DNA of 64,000 bases from Iris pallida (GCA_029216955.1 JANAVB010015600.1:30618374-30682373), one strand, 5' to 3'. Counted from the first letter of the stretch, positions 11,922-28,873 are shown. The notes: generated by a model not told the origin, from the sequence alone. Numbers and translations are program-made.

Positions 11922-12766
11922 ACGCCGCAGTATCGACGGTAGAACGCTGTTTAAGCCTGCTAAACTAACCAATAATATAAATATCATAACCTGTCGAGAT
12001 AGTCGACTCCAAACGGAGGATAAGTAATGACAATATATCCATACTCAATCACAATACTAAAGAAAGATAAATGATACGAAAAGATAAAGACAAGAAGATA
12101 TGAAATATCCAGAAAATCTAACATAGTAAAATAATACAAGTCCAGATGGTCTCAAAGTCAACAATCTCAAATACAAGTCTCAAAATAATAAATAGGCCAA
12201 GAGTCATCAATTGGAGACAAATCCAGATCAAACCTAGCCTATAAGAGTCGCTAGATAAGCCTCCTCGACTGGAGCTAAACCCTCCTGAAACAGAGTCTCC
12301 CGACCTACACCTACTAAATGATGTGAAGAGCACTAATATTAGTTCCAGCACTAATAGCAGTTCCAGCACAAATAGCAGTTCAGATTTTTAATATAAAATC
12401 GTAATCTGGCAATAGGTACTAGGAAGAATAAATGATGTAAAGAGCACAATGTACAGGAATAAAAATAAACAGGTAGAGAGCACAACACTAATAACAGTTC
12501 CAGTTAATTGACAAAAACTATAAAACTGTAAGTAGAGAGTACGATGTGAAGAATAAATGTTGTGAAGAGCATTAATAGCAGTTCCCGCACTAATAGTAGT
12601 TCCAGTTAATTGACAAAAACTATAAAACTGTAAGTAGAGAGTACGATGTGAAGAATAAATGATGTGAAGAGCACTACTATCAGTTCCAGCACTAGTAGTA
12701 CTAATAGCAGTTCCATCACTAATAGCAGTTCAGATTACCAATATGAAATCGTAATCTGGCAATAGG
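11922..12766 (-). mobile_element. antisense A-like LTR fragment 2
   Basis: Starts ACGCCGCAGTATCGACGG, the reverse complement of the conserved block near the end of A-type LTRs (compare 27240-27265 and 62400-62425 on the plus strand). No coding capacity. It contains local tandem repeats and is cut at 12766 by solo LTR C. Confidence 0.7.
12300..12765. repeat. local tandem duplications (AATAGCAGTTCCAGCACT type)
   Basis: A block of about 102 bp that includes CCAGTTAATTGACAAAAACT and a following AAGTAGAGAGTACGATGTG segment is repeated starting near 12497 and 12599. Shorter units (CACTAATAGCAGTTCCAG) recur around them. Another fragment (AGGAAGAATAAATGATGT) recurs after the solo LTR C insertion at 15239. 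Confidence 0.75.
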
Positions 12767-15233
12767 TGTAGTGCCTCGTCCCGTTCAGTCAATCGGAGGA
12801 ATCGGAACGCCGACGGCGTTTGGACTTAGCCTTACAACGGCTGCTCGAAGATATCGCTCGGTCGGGGCGGCCGCTCGCTCAGGTGGGGTAGTTTCGGTGA
12901 ACTCGCCTCATCTTTGCCTTCACATAGTAAATCGTATGTTTTCAACTCGCACAAGTAGGCTTGACAATAAAAGAGAGACGAATCCACATAGCTAAAGGGA
13001 ATAATCCCGACAGGTCGAATTGAGCTAAAATATGGAAAGGTCCAACGGTCGGCTTAGAGTTAGTGCACGGCGTGCTTTGAAAATGATACTCGATCCTTCG
13101 TCCCATGGCTTGGGAGAAGGAAAAGTTGGTCTTCGCCACAAGCTAAGAGTTAGCCAAATTCATAGGCGTCGTCCGCATAAATGCTTCATAAAGCATGCAC
13201 GGTCTCTTCGCCCAAGACGTGGCATAGCCTCTGCTTGCCGACGGGTTAAGTTGTATTGCATGGCTTGTGGCATAAGTCTAGGCACCCCAAATAACTTGGT
13301 TGTCCAAAGTCGAACGCGTGCACGACATGTTCCTACGATGCAAGGCTTGACGCAGCCTTTGCTCGTCAAGATGTTGCAAAGTAAGTTAGTCAAGTTATGT
13401 TAAGCTATCAGGAGTAGTAGCAAGCACGGTCGTATGAGTTCTACCGCCGGGTATAACCACATAGTCTCACGATCGTAAGGCCCATCATATAGAGTATGAC
13501 TTGGGCGGTGGTGTCACATAGAGTTTCAAGTTGGTTTAAAACACGATGTCACGGACTTAGTATTTTAAGGCACGGGCCACGGTTGATTCATTGAGTTTGG
13601 AAAGTGTTTCAATAGTTGTTCTTGAGTTGAGTGAAATGATAGGGCAAGAAAGAAGAATGCTCGCGACTGGGTCGTCGAGGCAAGAAAGAAGAATGCTCGC
13701 GACTGGATCGTCGAGGCAAGGTCTCAGATGTGAGAAGTATTGAACTTAGCCCTGAAAGAGATGGTAAAACTAGAGGTAGAATGACTGTGTGAGACGTCAG
13801 TTTGAGTCGAGTCTTGCATGGTCATGGACAACTTGTCGACAAGATAAATTTGTTTCCTCGGACGATAACCTGGGGCTACAGCAGGATCGTTCCGACCTAG
13901 GAGGAAACTTGAGGGTGAATGTGAGCGGGATAGCTAAGCCTGGGACAAAGTATTCGGTGGACGCTCATTGGGTCTAGCTACCCGCTTTGACCGGTCCATC
14001 CTATACTCAGCTAAAAGGGAGTCCACAATGGCTCTGGGAGATAGTGACCAAATTCATATAGACGAGTCGGCATGGGCGGCGATCCGCGTGTATGCTTTTG
14101 GATTGAGTCGAATATTGAGTGTAGTATATCAAGGAAGTCGAGTTGAATATGTGAGTATAGTTGGAACACAAAATGTTGGGCCTAAGATTTGGTTGCAACG
14201 TAGGCGACGTACTTCGGCACGAGATGTGGCGTCGAGTCTTGAGTTGTCGGCATATAAGTTGCATAGTTTGGATGTGAGTTATCTTGAGTTTAAGTCAGGA
14301 AATGCCGCAAGGCAAAATTGGTCGAGTGACACTTAGTTCACAAGTTTTGATTGGATCAGTTGATGATTTAGTAGCAAAGGGCCGCGAGGCGGCGATATGA
14401 TTGAGTCTCATTGAGTTGCGAGGCACGGCCTCAACAAGGACTTATAGTACGGTCACACGGGAATGGAGTCTTATCGCATAGTTGCTCTGATTCTGGCCGA
14501 AAGGCAAGCACGACTTGATAGGCTAACGTTGTTGAGTCGACGTTGTTGTTGCAAGCACGGAATGGTCTAGAGACACAAAATAGGCCAAGGCATCGGTCCT
14601 AAAATTAATCCTAAGGCAAGAGTCGAAAGACAATTGATAAGAAGGGACTATGATGCACAAAGTAAATCTAACGTGTTGGTTTTGTATGGGTGGACGAGGA
14701 GCTCATTCCACTAGTACAGTTGAGTACTGATACCCACATATTTTTTATGTACAGGCACAGGTAGAAGCTCGTGGCGCGGAGCTCGCTTGGATGCGTCAAG
14801 GCACGGAGTTCCTTGGCAATTCGAAGCGTACGGCCACATGTATTTAAGACTTATACAGGACATAATGTATGGACGTCGCCTTCCAAAGCATCCGCTGGCT
14901 CAAGACATGTACTGAGAGATGGGAGAGAGCTGAGTGACTTGTAATGTGAGATGAGTGAGCTTGAGTGAGCTTGAGAGACTTGTAATCTTGGCCTTGCGCC
15001 CTATTGTAACCTTTGTTTCAATATTAATAAAGAGCTTCTTTGAATAACTTGTGTTTTGCTTCAAATTTCTGCTGCTATGATTCAATGTCTCTGCTCGGGA
15101 CTTCTATATGACGACCCCGTCGCAGCTGCTGTAATCGGCCGTTACGAAACCCGCCTTGCACGAGCGCAATCTAGGCTCGTGCGGCATCACGCCTTAGCGA
15201 GGACGATCGCTCCTACGGGAGCGAGGCGTGACA
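12767..15233 (+). mobile_element. solo LTR C (gypsy-like, unknown family)
   Basis: Begins TGTAGTGCCTCGTCC and ends GGAGCGAGGCGTGACA, flanked by the duplication ATAGG (12762-12766 and 15234-15238). Length is 2,467 bp. It is richer in G+C and CG dinucleotides than its surroundings. AATAAAGAG at about 15026 resembles a poly(A) signal on the plus strand, which is why plus orientation is preferred, but this is weak. The longest open frames (up to 123 codons) have no recognisable motif. No relative occurs elsewhere in the window. Confidence 0.85.
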
Positions 15234-15238
15234 ATAGG

Positions 15239-16469
15239 TACTAGGAAGAATAAATGATGTGAAGAGCACAATGTACATGAATGAAAATAAATAGGCAGAA
15301 CATATAAGTACAGTCTGAGAAATATGAGGTGGAACAATAAATACTATAAGCACTATATGTTTGAAATATTAGTTTTGAGATGTAATCGACTTGAAAACTT
15401 GTACATTAGCTAGGTGGCCTGGTTAATCATGCATGAGGTGTACGATTAACACTTACAATAGGGATTTGATCACATCTCTTACTAGAATTTTCTTCGCCCC
15501 AACTAGTACAGTGGATCCAACCATGACACGTTACGATACACAAGCAATGTTTTATGATACTATCATGTACAATGCCTAATGAACATGTCGTATACGATGT
15601 CAATACGATAACCATGGTAACATCTCATGACGGGATCTAGAAATACCATTCCGTGTAACCAACGTATCAAGAATCAAATATAGCATCGCTAAATACGAGA
15701 ATCACAGTAGAAATCAAATAATAAAAATTATCAGAGAATGTACTTGCCTGAGATCCGGTATAAAATATCAATAGTATTTGATACGGTACCTCAAAAACCT
15801 AAATATGGAATATCAATGTCAGTTTATGTTTTGAAAACATAAACATGTTGTACAAGGTCAATTCTAGGTCCCCAAATCATTTCTAGGTCGAAATAGTCAA
15901 ACTAGGTCAACTCTATGTTAAACTTGGTTAAAGTAGCTATTTTTTGGTTGTATGAGTCTATATCCAAGCTATTGGGTCTATACCTTACCTACCTTGGCTA
16001 TACTAGTTATATTAGGATACTAGAGTATCCATACTATGTTGTATCTTAAGATACACAATATACTCTATGTAATATTTATACTACTATCCTTATAGCTAAA
16101 TTTAGCACTACATGGATAACTCGACTTTGAGCCAACTTAGTATCGCACTCTATCTACCATCTTAATACCCAAATCCCAAAACCTAGAGCTAAAACCCATA
16201 TATAGGTATTACCTATCATCTACACATATCTTACCTTAATATAAGGTAACCCAATACCTTAATCTATCACTTAGATCTTCCTAGACACTACCTATATCCA
16301 CATGGATACACAACACAACAACACTCATGTCAACTGCTTCTCTCTCTACTCTACTTGTAGAGGCTAGCCTAGATACACACATGTTTTCCCCAACATTCTA
16401 CCTAACCTTACTGATACAACTCAAGCCCCCCACCTGCTTCTTTATTCATTTCCAAACTGGTACAACCAT
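15239..16469 (-). mobile_element. antisense A-like LTR fragment 3 (diverged)
   Basis: Resumes at the sequence lost at 12766. Runs such as AGTCAAACTAGGTCAACTC near 15895 mirror the GACCTAGTTTGAC block of element A LTRs (26000-26030) in reverse complement. The rest is too diverged to align by eye. No gene is seen. It ends at the ACCAT target duplication of solo LTR D. Confidence 0.55.
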
Positions 16470-20128
<3,659 letters not shown>

Positions 20129-20133
20129 ACCAT

Positions 20134-21325
20134 GCCTAACACTCTATTAGTCATTGCTGCTAGCAACTGCCCAATCACATAAGCAAAAAATCACCCAAAC
20201 TGTTGCTATGCTCTTTTTTTATCCTATTCCCTGCTACTGTTGGCTATTTCTGTTGGTACACATACACATTTGTGTGCAGTGCACCCTTAAACAAGCTGTT
20301 GTTTCTTATCCAAAACCTATTTCCCCTTCCTAATGTCTGCTATTGCACTTCCCTCTCTTACCCTCTACTGTTCTGCCATTGTCCAAACCCCCAATCCCAT
20401 ATTTCCTATTTATCAACTCACATATCTATGTATGTATATATCCTTCATCTAATTGCTGCTATCAAGAGCAGTTAGAACTGTTGTCCATCCCTTCATCCTC
20501 TTTACTCCATATATCTCCATCATCTCCTTCATTCATCTTCACCAAATATAAGTATCTCAAGAGAAGTCTGATATATCATGGTGTTCCCATTGGTTATGCC
20601 AAGACAACAACACATTGGCCTATATAGGATATCCCCTATGCTAACTGCTACTCCCTATCTCTCTAACACATGCCCCTTACTGCTATTCACATCCACCTCA
20701 CTACTACAAACACTAACTCACCCAACTCATCCCATATCTGTTATTGCTCTGTTAATACTACTTCATATTCTCCTTGCCAAGCAACTAGCACCCCTCTCCT
20801 CTACCTTTGTAATTAACACATGTGGAAAACCCTCCTAATTGATCCCCTCACACATGTACAGCAGTGATCCCCTTCCCCTCTTTACTGTACACATCAGTGC
20901 ACTCTAACCAGGACCCTGCCTCCAGTGTACAGCAATACACTTTCTTCCAAGCCTGCGGCCTACTGCTCTATACTTGAATCCCCTCTAACTCTCACTACTT
21001 GTCACCCCCAAACACTCATGACACACCACCATATATGTATCACACACATGCAACTATAGAGTACTCTAATGGACATTTCCCCCCTATTTCTTGATGTGCA
21101 CATTGCACAGGTAGGTTCTCCCTTGCCTGCACAGGAAATAGACCCTCCTACCTACTATTGCCTTCATGGCCTTCACACTAAGGGCACATGGCAAGATACT
21201 GCTGTATACATACTCCATTTCCATTCACTTGTATATCTAGCCTCCCTACATACATATCAGTTCCCCTTATATATATTATTTCATACTGTCACACACTCTT
21301 ATATATCTATATATATATATATATA

Positions 21326-21414
<89 letters not shown>

Positions 21415-21443
21415 CATACATACAAGGCAACCTGTATTTTAGT

Positions 21444-21511
<68 letters not shown>

Positions 21512-21640
21512 CAAGGCAACCTGTCACCACAACAGGAACCCCCAACTCCTATTTTACTAAACACATACATGTATCCTAAGGTATTCCTCCCTATATTTAT
21601 ACCCCTATACCCCTATATTTATACCCCTATACCCCTATAC

Positions 21641-21706
<66 letters not shown>
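20134..21706. mobile_element. probable last part of the antisense A-like LTR, unresolved
   Basis: C/T-rich sequence with short open frames (86-163 codons) lacking motifs. Position, after the TSD of solo LTR D and before the B' LTR, suggests it belongs to the same antisense LTR as the pieces from 8587 on, but I see no aligned segment to prove it. It is likely truncated by the B' insertion at 21707. Confidence 0.35.
21308..21706. repeat. (TA)n blocks and ACCCCTATA repeats
   Basis: Three TA tracts (about 21308-21410, 21449-21506, 21645-21706). A 16-base segment (ACATACAAGGCAACCT) follows the first two, suggesting duplication of tract plus flank. ACCCCTATA units occur at 21600-21645. The B' LTR starts directly at the end of the third tract. 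Confidence 0.9.
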
Positions 21707-21709
<3 letters not shown>

Positions 21710-23339
21710 CACGCCCCAGTACCAAAATACGGAGACGGACTAGGCCAGCTACTCCATATGAGGTATACAAACGTCATACGACGATCGTGGCTGTCGAGAG
21801 ACAAGGGGTTGTATGCTACATTCAAGTCTCCTATGGTCACAAAGAACATCTATGTCTCAATCATTCAAGCAAGAAAACATCAATTAATGAACATATAAGA
21901 TAAAGCAGTAAGGTGTCCCTGACGCTTCATCAGAATGATCATGGGGATCTAGCTTTATAAGTTAGCTAGCCCAGAGAGTCATAAGTTCAAAATTGTATTC
22001 AGCTGCAGTCTAATTTAATTACAATTATGCAAAGACAAAATGTCTAGATTAGCCGGCTAAACAGGTGCCGGTGGCTAAACGCCAGGACATAAGTAAAGAT
22101 ACTAGAGTGGTGGAGAAGAAACCCACTCGAGTCCCCCGCCAGCCATGCTCCTAGTATGCACCATGGACGTCAGGAAGAAGGTCGGATCCTCAGGCTCTGC
22201 TACGTGATCTGGCCAAACAAAACCTGCAGGGTCAGCCCCGAATAGCAAGTACCACAAGGGAACACAAAAAAGTGAGATAAAACCCAGGCATAAATAGAAG
22301 CAATAATAGGCTTCCGATCGTAACCTCGGTCCACAGCCTGTCCTAGCACAATAGACCAACCCAATAACCAAACAAGGACATGGGTTGGACCACGCACCAT
22401 GACAGTCCATGTCCCTCGACTACTAACGGAAGGTTTAAGCACAGTCAAGTCATTTTTCAAGCGGCCACACTATCCTGCAGCTTACTATATTTGACGGAGT
22501 TATCTCCGGTATACTGATTAAAAGGAATCCTCAGATAGTGTCAACCCAGCAGGGCTAGCCAAACCATAAGACATATAACACATTGATTATGCACCAGTCC
22601 CCCGAAGGGCTACCGCGCTAAGGCATTTAACACATAGCTCGTAGGAGTCGGATATAGCTATTCGCTATAGGCGAATGAAACCATATCCGTGGCGGCCAAC
22701 CCGACACGTCAGGACTGAACCTGGGGTGGCCGGTATGGCACGATCTCGGAATTCTTCCCACCCAATGCAACTACCAAGTTAGTTGCCTAATTAATCCCTA
22801 GGTTATCCTCAGAGCTCACATATCGTGGTCACATGTTCACTCCTCTAGATGCCGTACAGCGTACGAGTACCCCAAGAAGAGATCCGTACTGGCTCAAGGA
22901 GTCATACGTTATACCCCCTTCTTGGTGTAATGCAAAACACAACACATACCACGTCATTGCTACCGACCATTACTTATGTAAATACTGAACTCTTGGTGAT
23001 ACTGGCAGGTATCACATAGGAACACTTAGCGTATAGGATAGCACCTCGGTGCTCACATAGATTGTACCTCAGTACACACATAGGGTTTTTCAGCCATCAC
23101 ATAGGTAGTCAGATTTAAAATGAGGACTAATACACATAGGAACCTGTGGCTGAGGCACATACGGTCAGACTAAATGCGGCCGAGAAATAAAGTCCGCATG
23201 ACTCCATGCGGCTCGGAAAAGCGGGCTCTTATAGCTGCTAAAGCTTATGTGGCCAACTGCCATGCGCCATGCGGCCAGAAGAACGAGCTCATGCGGATGG
23301 ATAACGCGGGCGCATGCGGCTCAGGACAGCAGGCATATG
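21707..23339 (-). mobile_element. B' element 3' LTR, left part
   Basis: Starts TGTCACGCCCCAGTACC, the reverse complement of the family B LTR end (GGGGCGTGACA), and aligns antisense with solo LTRs B1 and B2. It carries ATGCGGC motifs at 23176-23330. Element A inserted at 23339/23340; the last five bases ATATG are repeated at 62481-62485, where this LTR resumes. Confidence 0.88.
23176..23334 (-). repeat. GCCGCAT array (antisense), left part, in B' LTR
   Basis: ATGCGGC/ATGCGCC-type motifs about every 20-30 bases (for example near 23176, 23206, 23270, 23291 and 23314), the reverse complement of GCCGCAT. The array continues at 62483 after the element A insertion. Confidence 0.8.
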
Positions 23340-26300
23340 TGTCACTACCATATTTCTAGTTTGAGAGTATTTTTGTCATTTTTAATTTATTTCAATTTAA
23401 CATATAATTAATTGGAATTTAATATAATTATTGGATTGGTGTGATTTAAATATTATTTAATTGATTGCCATGTAATTGTGTTTAGCCCTAACCTAGATTG
23501 GACCTAACCTAGATTAGTCATAGCTAGTCTTAGTTAGCCATGGTTAGTATTAGTGAGTATGGATTAGTCTTGGTTAAGTCATGACTAGTTAGAATAAACT
23601 AGGTTGCAACTTGATTAAAAGGAAACCTAGATTTTTGACCATTGAATAGATTAGATGGAATGAGAGCCTTAGATCTAAGTCCAAAAACCCTAACCCTAAC
23701 TTCTTGGCCGGCCTAGGGAATCCCCCACCCCCTATATAATCCCTCTCAAAATTTAGTTGCCTCTTTTCTTATTCATCCCTTCATTTTCTAGAGAGCAAGG
23801 TTTGTTCTTCATTTAATGCTTCCTATTTTAATCAATATTAATCAATTTCCTTTCAAACTTCTTCCATGGTGACCTAAATTGTGTTCTACTACTGTTCATG
23901 GAGACTATTGACAGATTTGAGATAATTTGGAGCCTTGAGCTAGTTAGTGGAGATCTCATTTTTGAAGTTTTCATTGAGGAAGAACACCTATAGGTAACTT
24001 CCTATTCCCTCCATCAAATTTTGATTTCTTTGCATGAATACCAAGCCTTAGGTGTCCTCTAACTGTAGGAATAGGATTCGTGCCATTTCGTGTCCCTTAC
24101 GTGTCCGTATCGGGCACGTATCAGTATAGGGTCGTGGGTGTTTGACGAAATGCCACAGAGGGCATTTCGATCATGTTTTAATATTGTGTTTGAATAGGAA
24201 TACTCATTTTAGTGTCGCTTATGGGTTTCTAAGTGTCTGAGCTAGTTTTGTGTCATTTTGGAGTCACACTGGAATCGTGGACACGGTCGTGCGCACTGGA
24301 CAGTTTTGTCCTGCTACCCGCAGGGCCGTGCGGTTGTTCTAGGGGACGAAGACACATGTCCTTTGACACAGGCCTTGGGGCAGTGGCTGACACGACACCC
24401 CCAAGACCCCGTGTCATTTGGGTTCGTATCGAGTGAGGGATTCAACCCGCACTGGACACGCGCACCAGTCGGCTGAACCAGTCGGGGTACATTGAGTTCG
24501 TATGGTGTTTGGACACATTGTGTCACGTTTTTGGATACAATATTGGGTGTATATCACGAACACATGTTGAATGTTAATTACCAACCCTAACCCAATTGAT
24601 TAATTGTTATTTAATGGTTCGAATTAGGAAATAATCCAAATTTATGATACTATGATGCATCTGTGAACTGGTTCACTGTTCTTTATTTTCCATTTACTTT
24701 TAATGTTAAATGCCATGTGTTTTAGCTATGTTTTAAATGTATGAACATTAGATATCATGTTAGGATTCACTTTGTGTTAAGATTGATGAAGGAATTCAAT
24801 TTTCAGAGGAGTGAGCATTTTCCTAATACTCTAATGTATCAGTGTGATTAACTCACTGATTCTTCCTTCCATTGCATTTTAATGAATAAATACCATGTGT
24901 GTTAGTTATGGTTTTATTTCCTGTACATTAAACAACATGTTTAAGTTGTAGGAAATCATTTTGGGAAGAGTTGTTGAATAGGATTTCGAATGTGGAAATT
25001 GTTGATAACTGTTGATTGGGTTAAACCTGTGATAGGTACAAATCACTCACACCTATTTAATTCTCTGCCACATTAACACACACACAGAGGAACCTACCTA
25101 TATACACATGACCACTGACTGCACATTGTTTGATTTCCAGAGACACTATTTTAATCGAAAATCTGAGGTGTGGGTTTAAACATTGAATTCCAGTATGAAC
25201 ACTGAGACACATGACCACACACATGGTTTCACATCTTTACTAATCTTGAATTCCTGAGAATGAATGGCCAATTCATATTGAACTGTTTTGAGATGAGCCT
25301 GGGTTGAAACCTGGAAATTGGTTTCCTGGGAACAATTAAACTGCTACACCATATATCACTGTCACCTTGGTTCATGAGATTTTTTCATTGTAATTCACTG
25401 TTAATCCTAAACACACACACATGAAAATGATTTCCTAGAACACTGGACACTGGAATGGAATTCTTGAGACACATGACACTGTCACCATGTTTTAATGTCA
25501 ATTGCTAACCTGAACACAGGCCACACTCACCCACATTCACACACAGGAATACATTCCTGTCATCTAAGTATCACATACACTGATTTTCCCATGTGAAGCA
25601 CTATTTTCTCCTCTACCTAAGACCCTATTTTGGGTTCCCTGAACACACACAGCCCTCTACATGAACACACACTAGCCTACCCTCACACTCTCACATACAC
25701 ATGCCTAACACATATACACACACACACTTTACCATGATTCATTTCCCTCTCTATCTTTATGTGTATGTATATTACATATATATATGTAATGTGAGTATAT
25801 ATATATATAATCCTATGTAATATACATATATGTGTATATAGATATATGGTATGGGTATTGGCCTAGGTAGAGTAGCCTATGGCATGTGGTGTGATACACT
25901 TGTGTACCACTAGGCTAGTGTGACTTGTATGGTATTTAGTTAGTTGACCTAGATTGACTTGTTAAGCCTAGGTTTGACCAACCTAGACTAATTTGACCTA
26001 GTTTAACCCTGTTGACCTAGTTTGACTGTTAGGATTGACTAGAGTTGACCAAATGTTGACTTTAGCCTAGATTGATCCCAAACATCATGTAGATACATTG
26101 TAGCAGTCTATTTCATTATTTTAGACATGTAGTGACTTGTACTGTTCTATAAGAGACAGACACCACTCCTTGGGCAGTATTTTTCTTCCGGACATTCAGG
26201 ATATCAGGCAAGTACATTCTCTAATTATTTTATATCTTGTTAGGATTATATTTCCTACTTTAGATTATTTTACTTGATGCTGACACGTTGGTAACACAGA

Positions 26301-27319
26301 TTAGTACTATATGGATCCCTTTATGAGATGTTATCCCTCTCGGGAGCATCAGATACTCTTGTCTCGTGTGTTTCACTTACATCATGTATCTAGTGCTTCT
26401 ATTTTCATAAATCTTCATGTATCAGCTTGTGATTCCTGTACTCTCATGAATCACAGAGCCTTCACGAATCTTCATGAATCACTCTCAAATCACCCTATAT
26501 GGGCAAAGTAGTATAGTCATGAATCTTAACGTAACTTGACTGGATCCTTGTGTATTTATTGGGGATGGGGGAGTAGAAACTGAGCATGTGAATAATTCCA
26601 AAGTAGAATAGTCATGAATTACCTCTTTAGTATAGTCATGAATCACCCTCCAGTTGTTCACATGTTTCATCTTGTACTCTGAATCACTAGTACTGTCTAT
26701 CTCTTATATATTATAGATATTTACTTACAGTCTCTCTTTACTTTATGTTATTCTTCAGTTTCATGTATCTTATTCTCTAGCATGATTATATTTCCTATCC
26801 TATTATGACTTGTTGAGATGTATTATGCTCGCTCCTGTCCTAACTGGACCTGTTGAAATATTACAGAGGATGAGGACGAGACGTGCTGTCCCACCTATTA
26901 TGGGACTACCCTAGATGACAGTTGTGACCTGGACCTGCAGCAGGAGCCCTTAGCAGTGGACGACACTCCTCTAGACTAGGATGTATTTCCTTTATATTAC
27001 ATTCTGGATGACTGTATTATGATACTTGGGATGTTATGGATTTGTGATATCATTAGACACTTAGACTTCTCTGGTTGTATTTCTGTGGATCTTATTTCAT
27101 TTCATTTCAGTGTCTATCTATCTTTCTATCTTATCATTCTGCCTTAGATGTGATTGAGACTGTATTATGTTATGTCACCTCCATTCGGAGTGTATATACT
27201 GTACAGGTACCTTATATTGTTAGATGATTGACCTAGGACAGCGTTCTACCGTCGACACTGCGGCGTAGGCTGGACGTACCCACTTCTCGTGCCCTTACTC
27301 TAGGGTGCGGGTCGTGACA
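23340..27319 (+). mobile_element. element A 5' LTR (3,980 bp)
   Basis: Matches 41154-42600 plus 59960-62480 along its whole length with scattered differences (four in the first 60 or so bases by my count). Regions in order: AT-rich start, telobox-like ACCCTAACCCTAAC and TATA box, ACACAC-rich middle (25070-25730), TATATA stretch (25770-25850), GACCTAG-rich block, TCATGAATC-rich block (26380-26650), and a conserved end with CGTTCTACCGTCGACACTG. No open frame of interest inside. Confidence 0.95.
23684..23739 (+). promoter_or_regulatory. telobox-like motif and TATA box in element A 5' LTR
   Basis: AAAAACCCTAACCCTAAC (23683-23700) holds a plant telobox (AAACCCTAA), 33 bases before TATATAA (23733-23739). 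Both are repeated in the 3' LTR (about 41497-41514 and 41548-41554). Teloboxes are linked to expression in dividing cells and to PRC2 recruitment in plants; here only the motifs and spacing are seen. Confidence 0.6.
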
Positions 27320-27328
27320 CATTTTTAG

Positions 27329-27344
27329 TGGTGGCCCATACAGG
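27329..27344 (+). other. candidate primer binding site of element A
   Basis: TGGTGGCCCATACAGG begins nine bases after the LTR end. Tekay/Del elements normally have TGGTATCAGAGC (initiator Met tRNA) here; only the first four bases and position agree. It is either a different primer or a mutated site. Confidence 0.4.
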
Positions 27345-27562
27345 TCTAGATTAGAAATACAGTAGTATTCGAACTAGAGTATCACTGCAGCTTGCAGTAG
27401 GATTAGGATATTTTTGAAGGTACTCAATCACATTAGGAAAAACTCTTTGTCAGATTCCGTATATCTACATTTTGTTGCTTATTGTCTTCTTTTGAATATA
27501 ACTGTCCTCCTTTTCTATTTCGACTCATTCTCAGCAATTATTTCTTTTGATCTGTCTCCAGG

Positions 27563-28858
27563 ATGGTTGAGACGAGATCACATCGCCAGGGCCAAGGGGA
27601 CGCCGATGAGAGGTCTGCCACCTCTCATACTTAGCAGCCAACCCCTGGTACTGCAGCCCCAGTCATGCCAGCTGGGATAGGCGTTTCAGCTGCGTTCGGA
27701 GGAGCCCCTCCACCTGTGGCACATGGGCCGTGTCCGGTGATTCCGGAGGTGCTTCAGCAACAGCAGCCACCTTCGGGGACAGTTGACGCAGTTCAGCTGT
27801 TCATGTTCTTTTGGCAGTTTATGGAGGGCCAGCAGCAGCAGCAGCAGCAGCAGAGGCAGACAGCAGAGTTTAGTCGGGGCATTGATCTGGCCGTGACTAC
27901 GGTAGAGAGAGTAGTAGCTCAGCCAGCAGCAGTCCAGCAGCCGTACCCTTCGAGGGAGAAAGGCATTCAGGATTTTCAAAAGATGCACCCGAGGGACTTC
28001 CGAGGGACAGAGGGGATCCTGTATGCCGACGAGTGGATAGAGCACATGGAGGAGATATTCAGATTGGCTGAGATTCCTGTGAGGATCCAGATTGAGGCTG
28101 CGGCCAGCATGATGCAGGATCTGGCCCGCACATGGTACCAGACCGACCCACAGGTTGGTACTCCGGGACAGACTTGGGCAGCATTCAAGAAGCTGTTCAA
28201 GGAGAAGTTCTTTCCGGATGCAACACTAGGAGCCCTCGAGACTCAGTTCGAGGCTCTAGACCAGGGGAGCCAGTCTGTGGAGGAGTACGGATGGGAGTTC
28301 TACCGTCTGGGCAGATTTGTGGAGGGACTGTCCGAGGCGACGAAGGCCCGGAGATTCAGGAAGGGATTGGTAAAGGAGGTTAAGTTCTATACCAAGAGTG
28401 CTCGCAGCGCTACCTTTAAGGAGATCCTAGTGGATGCATTAGCCGCAGAGGATGATCTTGAGCTTAGGCTCAAGAGGGGACGAGACATCCAGGGAGCTAG
28501 TGGTAGCGGTGGACCGGCCAAGAGGCTGCACTTTCAGCAGCAACACCAGCAGTACCACCAGCAGCAGAGGTTCCAACTGTAGCAGTTTCAGCAGCCGAGG
28601 CATCAGCCAGTGCAGCATCAACAGTAGAGGGTGCAGCAGCAGGCACCGAGGCAGCAGGCCACCAGCTGTGCTTATTGCAAGAAGCCAGGACACGGGTGGA
28701 ATGAGTGTAGGAAGAGGTTGGGTAGATGCCTTCTTTATGGAGCAGCTGATCACCACCTGAGGGAGTGCACTCGGTTCGTAGGCATAGTAGCGCAGGGAGC
28801 CGGAGCCAAGGCTCTAGGGGGACCGCAGAAGGGACCATTGCCGTCTCAGCAGCAGTGA
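27563..28858 (+). pseudogene. gag: element A gag (capsid and zinc knuckle), with stops
   Basis: Start chosen at ATG 27563 (MVETRSHRQGQ), the usual short basic start of Tekay gag, although an in-frame TAG at 27632 follows. Next come a Gln-rich stretch and the retrotransposon gag capsid domain (about 27990-28430) with FRGTEG, ADEWIEHMEEIF and WAAFKKLFKEKFFP. A second Gln-rich linker and a CCHC knuckle (CAYCKKPGHGWNEC, near 28669-28710) follow. In-frame stops at 27632 (TAG), 28580 (TAG), 28625 (TAG), 28856 (TGA) and 28871 (TAG) mostly lie among CAG-rich codons and fit C-to-T changes. No frameshift. Confidence 0.9.
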
Positions 28859-28873
28859 TTCATACAGCACTAG

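Noticed and set aside
12771..14336. Several 60-123 codon frames in solo LTR C as possible genes
   Set aside because: They lie inside an LTR with exact TSDs and have no motif; the higher GC content of this LTR explains the longer frames.
20203..20838. Overlapping 86-94 codon frames that might be small genes
   Set aside because: C/T-rich composition gives runs of Leu/Pro/Ser/Thr in three frames; no start context or motif.
21069..21560. 163-codon open frame
   Set aside because: More than half is TA-repeat translation; the remainder has no motif.
23683..23700. Interstitial telomere repeat
   Set aside because: Only two CCCTAAC-like units, present identically in both LTRs of element A; a promoter motif, not telomere remains.
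24233..24526. Short frames repeated at 42057-42352
   Set aside because: Both copies are the same position of the 5' and 3' LTR of element A; no motif.
27414..27680. 88-codon frame as a separate leader gene of element A
   Set aside because: It overlaps the start of gag in another frame and ends inside it; the frame at 27563 matches family gag starts.
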